Source of the DNA: a virus
Length of the DNA: 33,354 nucleotides
Virus record (IMG/VR): IMGVR_UViG_3300034375_002671
Location: 1 to 33,354 of that record
Direction: 5' to 3' (one strand)
The notes under the pieces are model-generated. The model did not search any database. It had not been told where the DNA came from and was given only the letters and a program-made list of their open reading frames with translations. The number at the start of each line of letters is the position of its first letter. Within the stretch, counting starts at the first letter, position 1. The position numbers were made by a program, and so were the translations under genes. Shown one piece after another: positions 23,001-30,642 of this stretch.

Positions 23001-25350
23001 ATTCGTCTCGTCCCTCTACTTTTTGAGTTTCAAGATCAGCTAAGTTTTTTTCAGCTACTTTTCGTTCTTCGGCTGTAAGTTCTATACGCGCGCCTGTTTG
23101 TTGTAGAAAAGCCATAATTAATTTATCAGCTTCTGCTTTAGTTTTGATATCGCCTCGTCTAACTGCTTCCGCTATAGCTTGCTCTACTTCTAAACCTAAG
23201 TTCTGCGCTTTTGTTTCTAGTGCTCTAATGTTTGTTATTCTTTGACGAGACCTACTGCCAATTAACAAACCTGTAGGCATTAACGGTCTTATGTAAGAAC
23301 TAAAAATCCTAGACAAAGCGTTTCCTTGAAATTGCGGTGCAGTGCCTAATGGCATTTCAAGAGAAATTAATCTTGGGCTTGAATACACACTATCTATTTG
23401 GCTGCCTTCAAAAACTTCGTCTATAGTTTTATTTGCAAAAGGACTATCTGGAGATACCTCAACACCATCTACTTTAAATACAGAAAGCTCAGCACCACGT
23501 TTAGTTGTTTGCTCAGCTAAACTCATACCTTCTTCTATACCTTGTCTTTGAAAACCTATTGTTTTTACGCTACCGTCTGGCTGCTCAACCATCATTTCTG
23601 CTCTTAGTGCAGTTCCTTCTGGTCTTATAACATCTATGTATTGTGGTGTTAATACAAAAGGAACAGGATTACCGTCTTCATCAAACGATACTTGTGTTAA
23701 ATCTATATTTCTACTTCTATTTGCTCTGTCTCGAACTTGTCTTTGTAAATCAACAACAGCTTGTTGTTCTGCTAGTTTGTTAGCTAGTTCAGATTTAGAC
23801 ATACGTTTAGTCATTTCTGAATTTGCAGTAGGAACAGCTTCTGCTACCGCTATTCTTAACTCTTCTATTGTATAAGTTTGTTCAATATCACTTACATAAT
23901 CTCTAAACTCGTTGATACCTAATTTCCATGCAGGGCCTTGTCGTTCTCTTAACAAAATATTTGCACTCGCATTTGCTAAAGCTACACGATCTTCTTGCCT
24001 AGTTTCTGTAGTACCAGGTGTAAAACTTAATTCGCCTTGTCTGTTTGCCCATATTGAATATGCTTCTTGTGTACCAAATTCTTCTAAAATGTAAGCGTCT
24101 AATTCTTCATCCGTCATTTGATCTAAAGTAGCTTTCTGCTCATCAAAAACTTTTTCGGGATTATAGTTAGAAAGTACATTGTCTATCATGTAGTCTCTAA
24201 TAACTTTTTCTTGGTTTTTAGCTCTTACCGCTTCTACAAGTTTATTACGTAAAGACTCTCTACTTTCTCCTGGTATCACTACACCTAGTTCTAAATCAGG
24301 ACTATTAACTATTATTTCTCTAAGTTCGTTAGCATCTAATTCATCTAAGTCTGGTGCAAGAGAATTAAGTTCTGCTTGTGTTAAGGCTTCTGTTTTTTCA
24401 TCATTTACATTACGTTCTTCTTCGGTAAGTTCTTTTTGAAATTTAGTGAACTTAGGAGTAGACATTCTTCCTGCTGTAGCAAAAATAGTTCCTTCGCCAA
24501 TAGCTTCACCCATTACACTTTTTGCTAAACCTGTACTTACATCTAAGTTAGGATCAATATTATTTTTGACCATTAAGTTTTGTGTGACTGTATCTACTCC
24601 CCCTATGCCACCTTGTAAAATAGCCTGTGTTATATAGTGCTTTAATATCGGTTGGTTTAAACCCACCAACCCAGCAGGGACACTAGCTGCATTTATAATT
24701 GCACTTATCCCTGATTTTTTTAATGCGTACTTATCTGCTCCTGCTTCATCATCAGGATTTTTTTCGAGATACTCGTAGTAAGCGTCTCCGTAAGTTTGAG
24801 CAAAAACAACAGAACCACCGCCTACAGCTGCTGCTGCTAATGCAGCGTAAGGATTACCTGTAGCCATAAGTGTAGCTCCACCTGCCGCCCCTGCCCCTGC
24901 TAGAAAAGGAGCTGAGCCAGGTATTACTTCACCTATAGTTGCTGCCCACCATTCTGGTTCAGCTATGTTTTTAAATTGTTCTAGTCCTTCTTCGCCATAC
25001 TTAGCTTCGTACGCATATTCACTAGCTTGTTGTTCGTTTATGTCGGCCCTTTGTCGTAACTCTTTAGCATAGTCGTCATGGCCTCTACCCTCTTGTGCTA
25101 CAGCTCTAGTTTCTTGCCAATCTCCTATACTCGCTTGTGTACTGCCGTACAAACTGTCATAAAACCTTTCTGCAAGTAAAGCTGTTTTAGCAGCTAAAGG
25201 TAAAGGTAGTTCGTCTGCAACGTCAAAAAGAGTCTTTTGTCTTGGTTGATCGTCTTGATCTATTTTTTCAATTTCAGAAACTTCTTCAGGAGTAATCTCT
25301 AGAAGCTCAAGTCTTGTTTTCTCTTCTTCTGTAAGTGGACGCAAAGCCAT
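19966..25350 (-). CDS. Giant internal virion or DNA-ejection-type protein (1794 aa)
   Basis: The largest gene here. Residues 1-130 are charged and helical. Residues 136-186 and 212-260 are Gly/Ala-rich hydrophobic segments that could insert in membranes. The rest is a long, mostly helical body (SF.RMARTVENATFFQEV near the middle; PIGNFIAFPTEIARTTANSA and QRAQERAIGGYVATHG later). This matches giant internal proteins of marine podoviruses, analogous in role to T7 gp16, which enter the host with the DNA. No lytic transglycosylase or RNA-polymerase signature is evident. It follows the 426-aa protein gene by 3 nt and is last in the right block. Its 3' end overlaps the nuclease gene by 47 nt. Function by analogy. 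Confidence 0.65.
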   Translation of the reverse strand: MALRPLTEEEKTRLELLEITPEEVSEIEKIDQDDQPRQKTLFDVADELPLPLAAKTALLAERFYDSLYGSTQASIGDWQETRAVAQEGRGHDDYAKELRQRADINEQQASEYAYEAKYGEEGLEQFKNIAEPEWWAATIGEVIPGSAPFLAGAGAAGGATLMATGNPYAALAAAAVGGGSVVFAQTYGDAYYEYLEKNPDDEAGADKYALKKSGISAIINAASVPAGLVGLNQPILKHYITQAILQGGIGGVDTVTQNLMVKNNIDPNLDVSTGLAKSVMGEAIGEGTIFATAGRMSTPKFTKFQKELTEEERNVNDEKTEALTQAELNSLAPDLDELDANELREIIVNSPDLELGVVIPGESRESLRNKLVEAVRAKNQEKVIRDYMIDNVLSNYNPEKVFDEQKATLDQMTDEELDAYILEEFGTQEAYSIWANRQGELSFTPGTTETRQEDRVALANASANILLRERQGPAWKLGINEFRDYVSDIEQTYTIEELRIAVAEAVPTANSEMTKRMSKSELANKLAEQQAVVDLQRQVRDRANRSRNIDLTQVSFDEDGNPVPFVLTPQYIDVIRPEGTALRAEMMVEQPDGSVKTIGFQRQGIEEGMSLAEQTTKRGAELSVFKVDGVEVSPDSPFANKTIDEVFEGSQIDSVYSSPRLISLEMPLGTAPQFQGNALSRIFSSYIRPLMPTGLLIGSRSRQRITNIRALETKAQNLGLEVEQAIAEAVRRGDIKTKAEADKLIMAFLQQTGARIELTAEERKVAEKNLADLETQKVEGRDELSQNEVDSINDEIEFIEGQLQDIQTTKVAARQLPDSLRKPALKIRKGIDAISGRLLKEIPPESLDPNLSAVVEHNLNTYVTRSYKFFSPNLGWNPKGQMMVESIQNLPFKVAEKVGAKTTVPNRTMTDLYNKAVISMEYKFRSRMPDYRSDARRELGSVATNEQVESRALEIRKERAEEAVNEWIDRSLYESATDVSKMAALLKGKNKGEKADIKINKLLTQRGEIPYAVRQLLGEIKEPELIAATSFARMARTVENATFFQEVKRLSELPGEQWFSPVATKEYPIKIETGDEFNPLEGFYTTKTMAEALSGGTIRGEDAILNALANTFGTAKAITQYGIIVLSPGTQMRNLYGAGIMYGFNGHFRGMFGKEGEIQNAIQLIGNDLFGNVQYNPETGEISGNVDEYNSAWGYMQQLGIVNTEVRANDALGVFTRVANSPTNFKSIEQISNLLYGLGQTGPGKAFDNYVLSLNRGARRAYAASDDFFKILAFLSERRKFKDMVDNIGGSDDLKLRVLRDFSKSLKTKSGITEKLSNYVQDQGTVLRNVTDLDKYIDHVSAYMVRNTMPNYDYVGKFREYYANLPIGNFIAFPTEIARTTANSAQLVYRMGTYSPNPEIQAIAAAQGIELPSNPFLQRAQERAIGGYVATHGLVAALAKASQTIFNVDDDDTYAANELIAPYQDRDRIIWLGPKGKETPYLNTNYFFPYEAIGKFYNVIGGTLRETRGKGDPAAIRKAMGQFIAEYTETYMQESISAKLALDLINNQNDDNPLNIKPIWNEQDDFSDQFTTGLEYAFNKAGPGAYRQVNDVIWSLQEGDAALNRYGKTMPFVRAAAKLMGFSNSEVNPDVSMPFIISNRVKEFNQYTKQNLNREYASAEQLTEEDVIKDWEDAQRSWFQIQQGLYFELQALKTWDVNQNVYEDRLKSFVQRTGAGKDFYDNIERGIFTAWPVPKSTVKNFEKKAEDFRLSRRWPESELDRKYDLIERQKVSLTGNPELSRNLEENLGILDLED

Positions 25351-25353
25351 AAC

Positions 25354-26634
25354 TTATACTACTGGAAATGTAATCCATTTATTAAGTTCGTCTGGTAAAT
25401 AAAATGACTTGTCATTGGCTTCTCTAGCTTCTTTTTCTTTTCCAAGAAGAATTTTATAGTAGTCTAATAAGTTTCCTGCTCCACCTGTACCAGGAATAGC
25501 TCTTTCTTGATCTTGGTATGCAGGAGGAAGTTTGCCACCTGTTTGATTTATAAAAAGTTGTAGAGCTTTACCAAACTTTCCGTCTTGAGCTTTAACTGCT
25601 TCATCCCATTGGTTTTGTAAAAGTTCTCTTTCTTCTTTTTGTTTTGTTATTTCTTGTAAAGAAAAGGCTTCTGATTCTTTAGCTGTCAAGTCAAAGTCTA
25701 ACTCTCCACTTGTAGTGCCTGCTCTTGCTTGTGCATTAAGTATTGCTTTTTGTATATCTATTTCCCCTACTAAAGCTTTGTCTAATGCTGCTGTCTCTGC
25801 TTGTTTTCCTGCTGTTAATCCAGCAAGGTATCTACCAGAAGGTGATCCAACTGTCGCTACACCTGCACGAGCTGCTGCTCCTATTTGAGGAGCTAATGTT
25901 CTTCTTTCTGCTTGCAATTCTTCAAGTTTAGATAAGTCTATTTGCGAACCAGCTGTAGCTTGATCTTGTTCTAGTTTGGCTATTCGAGCTCTTCTCATAA
26001 AAAATTCTTGTATGTCTGGACTATATTTATTCCATTCCTCTAAAGGAAATCTACCTTCTCCAAAAAACTCATCTAGTTGTTCTTGAGTTAATACGACTCC
26101 GCCACTTTGCATGCCAGGAACGTCTGTCATAAACTCAGCAAGAAACTGTTCAGTAAACAGTTGGTCCTCAGGATCTACTTTGTCTACTTTAAATTGTTTG
26201 CGTAAATTGTTTAGTTGATTGTTATAGGCTACGCTCATGCTTTTTAAATACTTGCCAATATTTTCTACACCCGCTTTTGATATGTAATTATCTATCTCAG
26301 ATTTAAAGGTTGCTTTTAAATCATCTACGGCCATTCTAAAACCATCAGGTCCTTGGTCCATCGTTGCTTCTTCTTTGACCTCTACCTTTTCGTCCATCAT
26401 AGGCATTGGCATATCAGGGACATCTGGATTACTAACAGAAGCCATCATGTTTAATGACGCGTTTAATTCATTATCACCTTCTTCAAATAACTGTGTTTGG
26501 GGGACGACACCGCCTGTTTCCATACCAGGGTAAGGTACAGAACCGCCAGCCATCATAGGTACAGGATCAAGGCCAGACATGATACCTTGCTCTCTATTAG
26601 AGAACATTTTTCTTTTCTTCCACTGCTCGTGCAT
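25354..26634 (-). CDS. Virion-associated protein (426 aa)
   Basis: I recognise no named family. The N-terminal 100 residues are Met-, Pro- and Gly-rich with repeated GG-hydrophobic motifs (MMAGGSVPYPG, METGGVVPQTQ); another (MQSGGVVLTQEQLDEFFGEG) occurs near residue 175. Similar GG motifs occur in other virion proteins of this window. The middle is a long helical, Ala/Gln/Glu-rich region (RIAKLEQDQATAG, LEELQAERRTLA). Its first ATG overlaps the stop of the upstream gene (TAATG). Position between two other internal-protein candidates suggests a minor or internal virion component. Confidence 0.6.
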   Translation of the reverse strand: MHEQWKKRKMFSNREQGIMSGLDPVPMMAGGSVPYPGMETGGVVPQTQLFEEGDNELNASLNMMASVSNPDVPDMPMPMMDEKVEVKEEATMDQGPDGFRMAVDDLKATFKSEIDNYISKAGVENIGKYLKSMSVAYNNQLNNLRKQFKVDKVDPEDQLFTEQFLAEFMTDVPGMQSGGVVLTQEQLDEFFGEGRFPLEEWNKYSPDIQEFFMRRARIAKLEQDQATAGSQIDLSKLEELQAERRTLAPQIGAAARAGVATVGSPSGRYLAGLTAGKQAETAALDKALVGEIDIQKAILNAQARAGTTSGELDFDLTAKESEAFSLQEITKQKEERELLQNQWDEAVKAQDGKFGKALQLFINQTGGKLPPAYQDQERAIPGTGGAGNLLDYYKILLGKEKEAREANDKSFYLPDELNKWITFPVV

Positions 26635-27839
26635 TAACCCATGCCTCCGAATAGTTGAAGAAGACTAGCTAATCCAGCTAACTGATTAGATTGTCCAGCA
26701 GGTTGTGTAGAAACACCTGTTTGATCTACGCCTGGTAAATTAATATTTCCTCCGCCAAGAAGATCCATAATACCTTGCATAGGATCGTAGGTATTGGCAA
26801 TAGGATTAAATGTAGTAGTAGATCTAGTGGTAGGTAACAGTCCTAACATGCTTTGTAAATTTTTCAAACGTTGCGTAGGTTCTGCCGATAATCTATTAGC
26901 CGCATCAAACTGTGCTCCATACATTTGATTTTGTATGCCTCTGCCTGTTCTGCCTAATCCTTCAAAAGCGTTAATTTGTTTTAGTAAATTACTTTGACCA
27001 GTTGTTCCTAGATTAGCAAAACCTGTTCCTAGCCCAGCAATACCTGTTCCTAAGTTACCGTATTGACCAGCTACGTTAGAAAGTCCTGAACCAAATTGTC
27101 CAAGTTGTCCGCCTAGTTGTCCTAGTCCTGAACCAAACGATCCAAGCTGTCCGCCTAGTTGTCCTAGTCCTTGACCTGCTGTCATTGCAGCACTTCTTGC
27201 ACCTTCAAAACCTCTTGAACGTATGCCACCAATCGCTTCCGCTGCGCCTCGACCAAATGCTCTTTCCCTTTCTTGTTCCATTAACCTGCCACGAGAGCCG
27301 CCAAATGCGCCTCTACTTACAGCTTGTGATCTGTCTGCAACACCTTGTTTAGCACTTCGTTCTTGTAAGTCTGACAGTGTCTGCTGGACAACATCTTGTT
27401 CATAAGGATTGTAAAAAGAACTAGCGGCTCCTGGTCTATAATAATCAGAAGCTTGTCCAGTTAACTGTGTGCCTAGTCCATATAGTCCTGTGCCTTGTCC
27501 TACTAATCCTGTTCCTTGTCCATACATGTCTTGTGCTCCAGCCAGAGCTCCTTGTCCTTGACGTGCAACGCCTAACCCTTCTTGCATCATTTGTCCGCCT
27601 TGTTGTATGTATGGGGTAAACCCACCAAGGCCACCAGCTAATTGTCTGGCTTGCATTTCAAACGGATCCAATCCTGCGTATTGTTGTACAGCTACAGGTG
27701 TTGGTGTTCTAGCTAAACCAAACGCGGATTCTAAAAATCCACGGCGCATGGCCTGAGCAGATGGCTCTTCATACGTAGCAGTAGTTGAAGGACCTTGACC
27801 TCTTGCTGTACCTGTAAAATAACTTTGATTAACTGCCAT
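26634..27839 (-). CDS. Glycine-rich internal virion protein (401 aa)
   Basis: The central region holds YNPYEQDVVQQTLSDLQ followed by SRGAFGGSRGRLMEQE, a signature I associate with a widespread podovirus virion protein found near the ejection proteins. Around it are glycine repeats: G.GL.G.GTQL in residues about 85-130 and four LGQLGGQLG..GSGL-type units at about 220-270. The low-complexity part may be a flexible linker or channel lining. Start and stop are coupled by TAATG to both neighbours. The tail-to-ejection role is inferred from context. Confidence 0.65.
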   Translation of the reverse strand: MAVNQSYFTGTARGQGPSTTATYEEPSAQAMRRGFLESAFGLARTPTPVAVQQYAGLDPFEMQARQLAGGLGGFTPYIQQGGQMMQEGLGVARQGQGALAGAQDMYGQGTGLVGQGTGLYGLGTQLTGQASDYYRPGAASSFYNPYEQDVVQQTLSDLQERSAKQGVADRSQAVSRGAFGGSRGRLMEQERERAFGRGAAEAIGGIRSRGFEGARSAAMTAGQGLGQLGGQLGSFGSGLGQLGGQLGQFGSGLSNVAGQYGNLGTGIAGLGTGFANLGTTGQSNLLKQINAFEGLGRTGRGIQNQMYGAQFDAANRLSAEPTQRLKNLQSMLGLLPTTRSTTTFNPIANTYDPMQGIMDLLGGGNINLPGVDQTGVSTQPAGQSNQLAGLASLLQLFGGMG

Positions 27840-28666
27840 TAGCTCATCCTCTCTGCTTGTTTCATTAGACTGTATAAGTTTTTAGCGCCTATATTATCAG
27901 TAGCTTTTCTTGTCATAACAAACTCACCTGGTTCTAGTCTTGCTAGTGTTATGTCTCCAGGTCCTTCGTTCATAGATGCTAAACCACCCTGTTTCATTTC
28001 AGGTGGTGGTGCATTAGCGTAACCTACACCTGGCATTAGTGCAGGTTGTAAGTTAAAAATTCTGTAGTCAGGCATACTGCCTAATCCTTGATCACCATAA
28101 GCTTCTTGTCCAATTGGTACTTTTATATCGTCTTTTCTTTGTTCTTTCAGCTGGTTATACAAAAGCAATTGTCCTATAGGTGAGTTAGCAAAGTCTGTAA
28201 TGCCTCCGCCTACTGAACTCATAATTCCTTGAGCTTTGTTTTTGCCTTTTTTACCGCCAACAAGACCTAGAATAGTATCTAGTAAAGTACTGGATGTGTC
28301 CGCATTTGCTATTAGATCTTGTGTAGAGTCCATAAACAAATCGGGATAAAGTTCTTTTACAGTATCGTCATAGTTTGTATTCTCATTAAATAAATTATCA
28401 TAAACATCGCTAAAATCTACGCCAGGTTTATAGTCAAAATCTAAATTAGCTATGCCATCATCATCGCTACCAAACAAATAACTGTAATCATCGTCGCCAA
28501 ACAAACTTGAAACATCAAAGTCCAAAGAAGTTATACCAGAGTTGCTAGGATCATAATCAAAATTTAAATTAACTGCACCATCACCAGAATCGTCAAACAG
28601 GTAGCTGTAATCTGTTGTATCGTCGTCTTTAAAAAGATCGTCTAAAAAATCAAAATTGTATGACAT
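27839..28666 (-). CDS. Acidic repeat virion protein with EPGEFVMTRKA tail motif (275 aa)
   Basis: The start chosen is ATG 28666 (AGG upstream), giving MSYNFDFLDDLF; a longer frame to 28744 would run into the holin gene. Residues 1-95 hold two copies of a roughly 45-residue acidic unit containing DYSYLF and (N/L)LDFDY-type strands. The C-terminal third holds KQGGLASMNEGPGD, then LEPGEFVMTRKATDNIG, a motif common in marine-phage virion proteins. Calcium binding by the Asp-rich repeats is conceivable. The gene lies 25 nt after the holin candidate and is TAATG-coupled to the next gene. Confidence 0.6.
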   Translation of the reverse strand: MSYNFDFLDDLFKDDDTTDYSYLFDDSGDGAVNLNFDYDPSNSGITSLDFDVSSLFGDDDYSYLFGSDDDGIANLDFDYKPGVDFSDVYDNLFNENTNYDDTVKELYPDLFMDSTQDLIANADTSSTLLDTILGLVGGKKGKNKAQGIMSSVGGGITDFANSPIGQLLLYNQLKEQRKDDIKVPIGQEAYGDQGLGSMPDYRIFNLQPALMPGVGYANAPPPEMKQGGLASMNEGPGDITLARLEPGEFVMTRKATDNIGAKNLYSLMKQAERMS

Positions 28667-28691
28667 AACATTACCTATATTATCGTTTTTT

Positions 28692-29171
28692 CTATTCGTT
28701 GTCTTGTTTGTTAGAAGCCCCAAAGTAAAAAGATATGATAGCACTTGCTAAACCACCAAGGTATCCGAGCACTAAGTTAACCAAAGCCTCTGAGTTGGCT
28801 TCTGGGGGCATAAGGGTGATAAGAAATATATACCCTAAAAAACCACCTAATGTAGCAATACCTATAATTTTTGCTGTCCAATCTTTACCAAACTTAGTTC
28901 TTGCGTCTTGTACATCTGCTGTTTCCAATGCAAATAGATCTATATCTAGCTTTTTCATCTGGACTTCAAAATCAGCTTCTACTTTCTTTAACTGCGCTAG
29001 TTGCTCAGGAGTAGCTGTCTCCATGGCCTTTTGTATTTTCTTTGGCTCAGGATCGCATCCTAATACTTCGGAAATCATATTTGCAGCCATACCGCCCATA
29101 GGCCCACCTAATGCGGTTCCTATTGTTGGAGCTACTGTACCTACTAACGTTTTTAATAATCCTAGTTTCAT
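28692..29171 (-). CDS. Holin-like membrane protein, GTA 3-TM holin type (159 aa)
   Basis: The start chosen is ATG 29171, overlapping the previous stop (TAATG) with GGTGG upstream; a GTG at 29183 would add four residues. An N-terminal Gly/Ala amphipathic or membrane segment (10-45) is followed by a charged helix with ETADVQDARTKFGKDW, a signature of GTA-type holins. Two clear membrane helices follow (IIGIATLGGFLGYIFLITLM and LVLGYLGGLASAIISFYFG). Holins open the inner membrane to release the lysozyme. The lysozyme gene lies about 700 nt upstream in the same operon, with small basic proteins between them. Confidence 0.75.
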   Translation of the reverse strand: MKLGLLKTLVGTVAPTIGTALGGPMGGMAANMISEVLGCDPEPKKIQKAMETATPEQLAQLKKVEADFEVQMKKLDIDLFALETADVQDARTKFGKDWTAKIIGIATLGGFLGYIFLITLMPPEANSEALVNLVLGYLGGLASAIISFYFGASNKQDNE

Positions 29172-29467
29172 TAACACTTCCACCTTCTGCGCGCTTGCCT
29201 AATCCTTGAATTAGGGTTGTTTCTAGTTTTAGCAGAGCTCTTTTTGAGCTGGCCCGCAGATCTTGCGCAATAAGATTTACGTCGTTTGGCTGCCTTACTA
29301 CCTTTCTTTACTTTACCTGTTACCGCAGTTTTTAACTTTGATCCAGGGTTGGCTTTCCTATAGGCTTTTACACCTTTCTTAGTCATGCCAGCGCCAGACT
29401 TAGTAGGACGGTAGTTACCGCCTTTACCAGTCGTTTTGCGTATTGGCTTAGCTTTTCTTGCCGCCAC
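29171..29467 (-). CDS. Lys/Arg-rich conserved marine-phage protein (98 aa)
   Basis: The pattern GMTKKGVKAYRKANPGSKLKTAVT followed after a gap by KGSKAAKRRKSYCAR is a signature I recognise from a small protein family (I believe DUF6321) conserved in cyanophages and other marine phages; its role is not known to me. The protein is extremely basic and ends RRRWKC. The charge suggests nucleic-acid binding, perhaps DNA packing in the head or takeover of host nucleoid. It overlaps the 38-aa gene by 20 nt at its start and the holin ATG by 1 nt at its end. Confidence 0.8.
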   Translation of the reverse strand: MAARKAKPIRKTTGKGGNYRPTKSGAGMTKKGVKAYRKANPGSKLKTAVTGKVKKGSKAAKRRKSYCARSAGQLKKSSAKTRNNPNSRIRQARRRWKC

Positions 29468-29564
29468 GTTTCTTTAATTTCTTAAAGTCCGCACCTGTAA
29501 TTTTATTACGAGGTTTAGCAACTCTAGCTAGTTTCTTTTGTTTTGAGGATAACTTCTTAGCCAT
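29448..29564 (-). CDS. Small basic conserved marine-phage protein (38 aa)
   Basis: ATG 29564, preceded by AGGA, opens 38 codons: it begins MAKKLSSKQKKLARVAKP and continues RNKITGADFKKLKKRGGKKS. I recognise this pattern (KQ.K.ARVA.PRNKITGADF..L) as a very small protein repeatedly found beside the other basic proteins of marine podoviruses. About a third of the residues are Lys or Arg. It lies between the 81-aa gene (8-nt gap) and the 98-aa gene (20-nt overlap). Function unknown; nucleic-acid binding is likely from charge alone. Confidence 0.8.
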   Translation of the reverse strand: MAKKLSSKQKKLARVAKPRNKITGADFKKLKKRGGKKS

Positions 29565-29572
29565 TATTTTTC

Positions 29573-29818
29573 CTATAGTAATTTAGTTTTTTTCCTGCGA
29601 TCGTTTGCTACTGCACCACAACCTTTACTTTGCACTGCGGTTGCACTCGGCATAAAAACACCGCCGTCTTTCATTTTTTTAGCTGTTTTTGCTGCATCTG
29701 TAAAGTCCTGAGCACTTGGAGCACCTTTAGCTCCTGGTTTTCTCATCTTTTCTCCTGAGCCTGCTGCTATACGTTTCTTTTTTGCATGTATATTTGCATA
29801 CAATCCTGGTTTAGCCAT
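29573..29818 (-). CDS. Small basic conserved marine-phage protein (81 aa)
   Basis: The start MAKPGLYANIHAKKKRIAAG followed by SGEKMRKPGAKGAPSAQDF is a conserved pattern in small proteins of cyanophages and related marine phages; no function is known to me. Its ribosome-binding site AAGGAG (29825-29830 on the complement) is one of the strongest in the block, 6 nt before the ATG, and lies inside the 22-codon frame upstream. The start overlaps that frame's stop as TAATG. The C-terminal part has two Cys-free turns and a final basic RRKKTKLL. Confidence 0.8.
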   Translation of the reverse strand: MAKPGLYANIHAKKKRIAAGSGEKMRKPGAKGAPSAQDFTDAAKTAKKMKDGGVFMPSATAVQSKGCGAVANDRRKKTKLL

Positions 29819-29886
29819 TATGGTCTCCTTAATGATTTCTTATAGTTTGACACAGTTTGTGTTTTCTTCTTAGTTTTTTTAGCCAT
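29818..29886 (-). CDS. Possible 22-aa basic peptide or coupling leader
   Basis: ATG 29886, with GGGAG 10 nt upstream, opens 22 codons: MAKKTKKKTQTVSNYKKSLR then RP and a stop that overlaps the next ATG (TAATG). It overlaps the end of the lysozyme gene by 8 nt. Composition matches the neighbouring Lys-rich proteins. It may encode a real peptide or mainly serve to carry ribosomes from the lysozyme gene to the 81-aa gene. Confidence 0.4.
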   Translation of the reverse strand: MAKKTKKKTQTVSNYKKSLRRP

Positions 29887-30322
29887 TCAACATTTTCTCC
29901 CTAAGCCTTACAGCTCGGTCTCCAACCTGGGTTGCCCATTTGCTGTCCATCATTTCATCAGCAGCTGTTTCCCAATCTTCGTTTCTTGCAGCGGCTAAAA
30001 ACTTTTTAAATTTGCTTAATCTAGGATAACCTAGATTAAAACACATGTTAGCTAGTACGCGCTGTCTTGTATCGTTAAGACCGCGCCACCACTGCATGTT
30101 TTTATCCAGTTCTTTGCATACGATGTCTACGTCTGCATTTAAACAATCCTTAACTCTTTCTTCTGATACAGGTGTTCCTAAAGGTTGGTCGTGTTCTTTG
30201 TCTCTTTCTGTAATTAAATGGCCTACACCAAATGTAGCGTATCCAAGATGATCATTATAAATCTCATGAATAACACCTTCATCTAACATAAGCTCTTCTA
30301 ATAATCTAACTCTGTCCATCAT
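29879..30322 (-). CDS. GH24 (T4-type) lysozyme, endolysin (147 aa)
   Basis: This enzyme should cut the MurNAc-GlcNAc bond of peptidoglycan during lysis. With the start at ATG 30322 the catalytic triad is E15, D24 and T30 in LDEGVIHEIYNDHLGYATFG, with the same spacing (9 and 6) as E11, D20 and T26 of T4 lysozyme. GVGHLI and the C-terminal helix with SKWATQVGDRAVRLREKML match the family. A longer reading (to 30421) adds 33 residues that only mirror the upstream gene, so the short start is preferred; ATG 30319 is also possible. There is no signal peptide, so release needs a holin. It overlaps the upstream gene by 4 nt. Confidence 0.93.
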   Translation of the reverse strand: MMDRVRLLEELMLDEGVIHEIYNDHLGYATFGVGHLITERDKEHDQPLGTPVSEERVKDCLNADVDIVCKELDKNMQWWRGLNDTRQRVLANMCFNLGYPRLSKFKKFLAAARNEDWETAADEMMDSKWATQVGDRAVRLREKMLNG

Positions 30323-30642
30323 ATCGTTATTGTTGTAGCTCCACCCGTTGACACTGTTATTTTGCCTAAAGAAGCAACGCCTTCTACCCCGAACTGTTCT
30401 CCCTCGTATAGTGTTATCCATTGTTCACCATTCCATAGTTGTAGTTCTTGCGCTGTTAAATTCCATATAATGTCGCCTTGTTGGAATTTGTTTTCATTAC
30501 GCTGTGTTTCATTAACCGAAAGAGTAGCGTCTAAATCTACCTTATTAAGGCTAAGTTCTAATACTCTAACTAACCTGTTAAATGTATCAGGAGATATTTC
30601 GCCTATGGCTATTGGAAGTCTTGTTTCTAGAATTTTAGCCAT
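30319..30642 (-). CDS. Small conserved virion-region protein (107 aa)
   Basis: I recognise the general pattern (NRLVRVLELSLNKVD... FQQGDIIWNLTAQELQLWNG) from small proteins placed between tail proteins and lysozyme in marine phages, but know no function. The N-terminal half is helical, followed by a beta-rich half ending in GGATTITI. The LWNGEQWITL segment looks like a small beta domain of the sort found at the head of tail fibres. Both ends are coupled: TAATG with the 629-aa gene and a 4-nt overlap with lysozyme. Confidence 0.6.
   Translation of the reverse strand: MAKILETRLPIAIGEISPDTFNRLVRVLELSLNKVDLDATLSVNETQRNENKFQQGDIIWNLTAQELQLWNGEQWITLYEGEQFGVEGVASLGKITVSTGGATTITI

Noticed and set aside
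19966-25350. Virion-packaged RNA polymerase as in N4
   Set aside because: At 1794 residues it is about half the size, and no polymerase motifs can be found; helical ejection-type content fits better.
30323-30421. Longer N-terminus for the lysozyme
   Set aside because: The extra 33 residues lie over the upstream gene, are Arg/Asn-rich and unlike the family, while the short form gives T4-like triad spacing.
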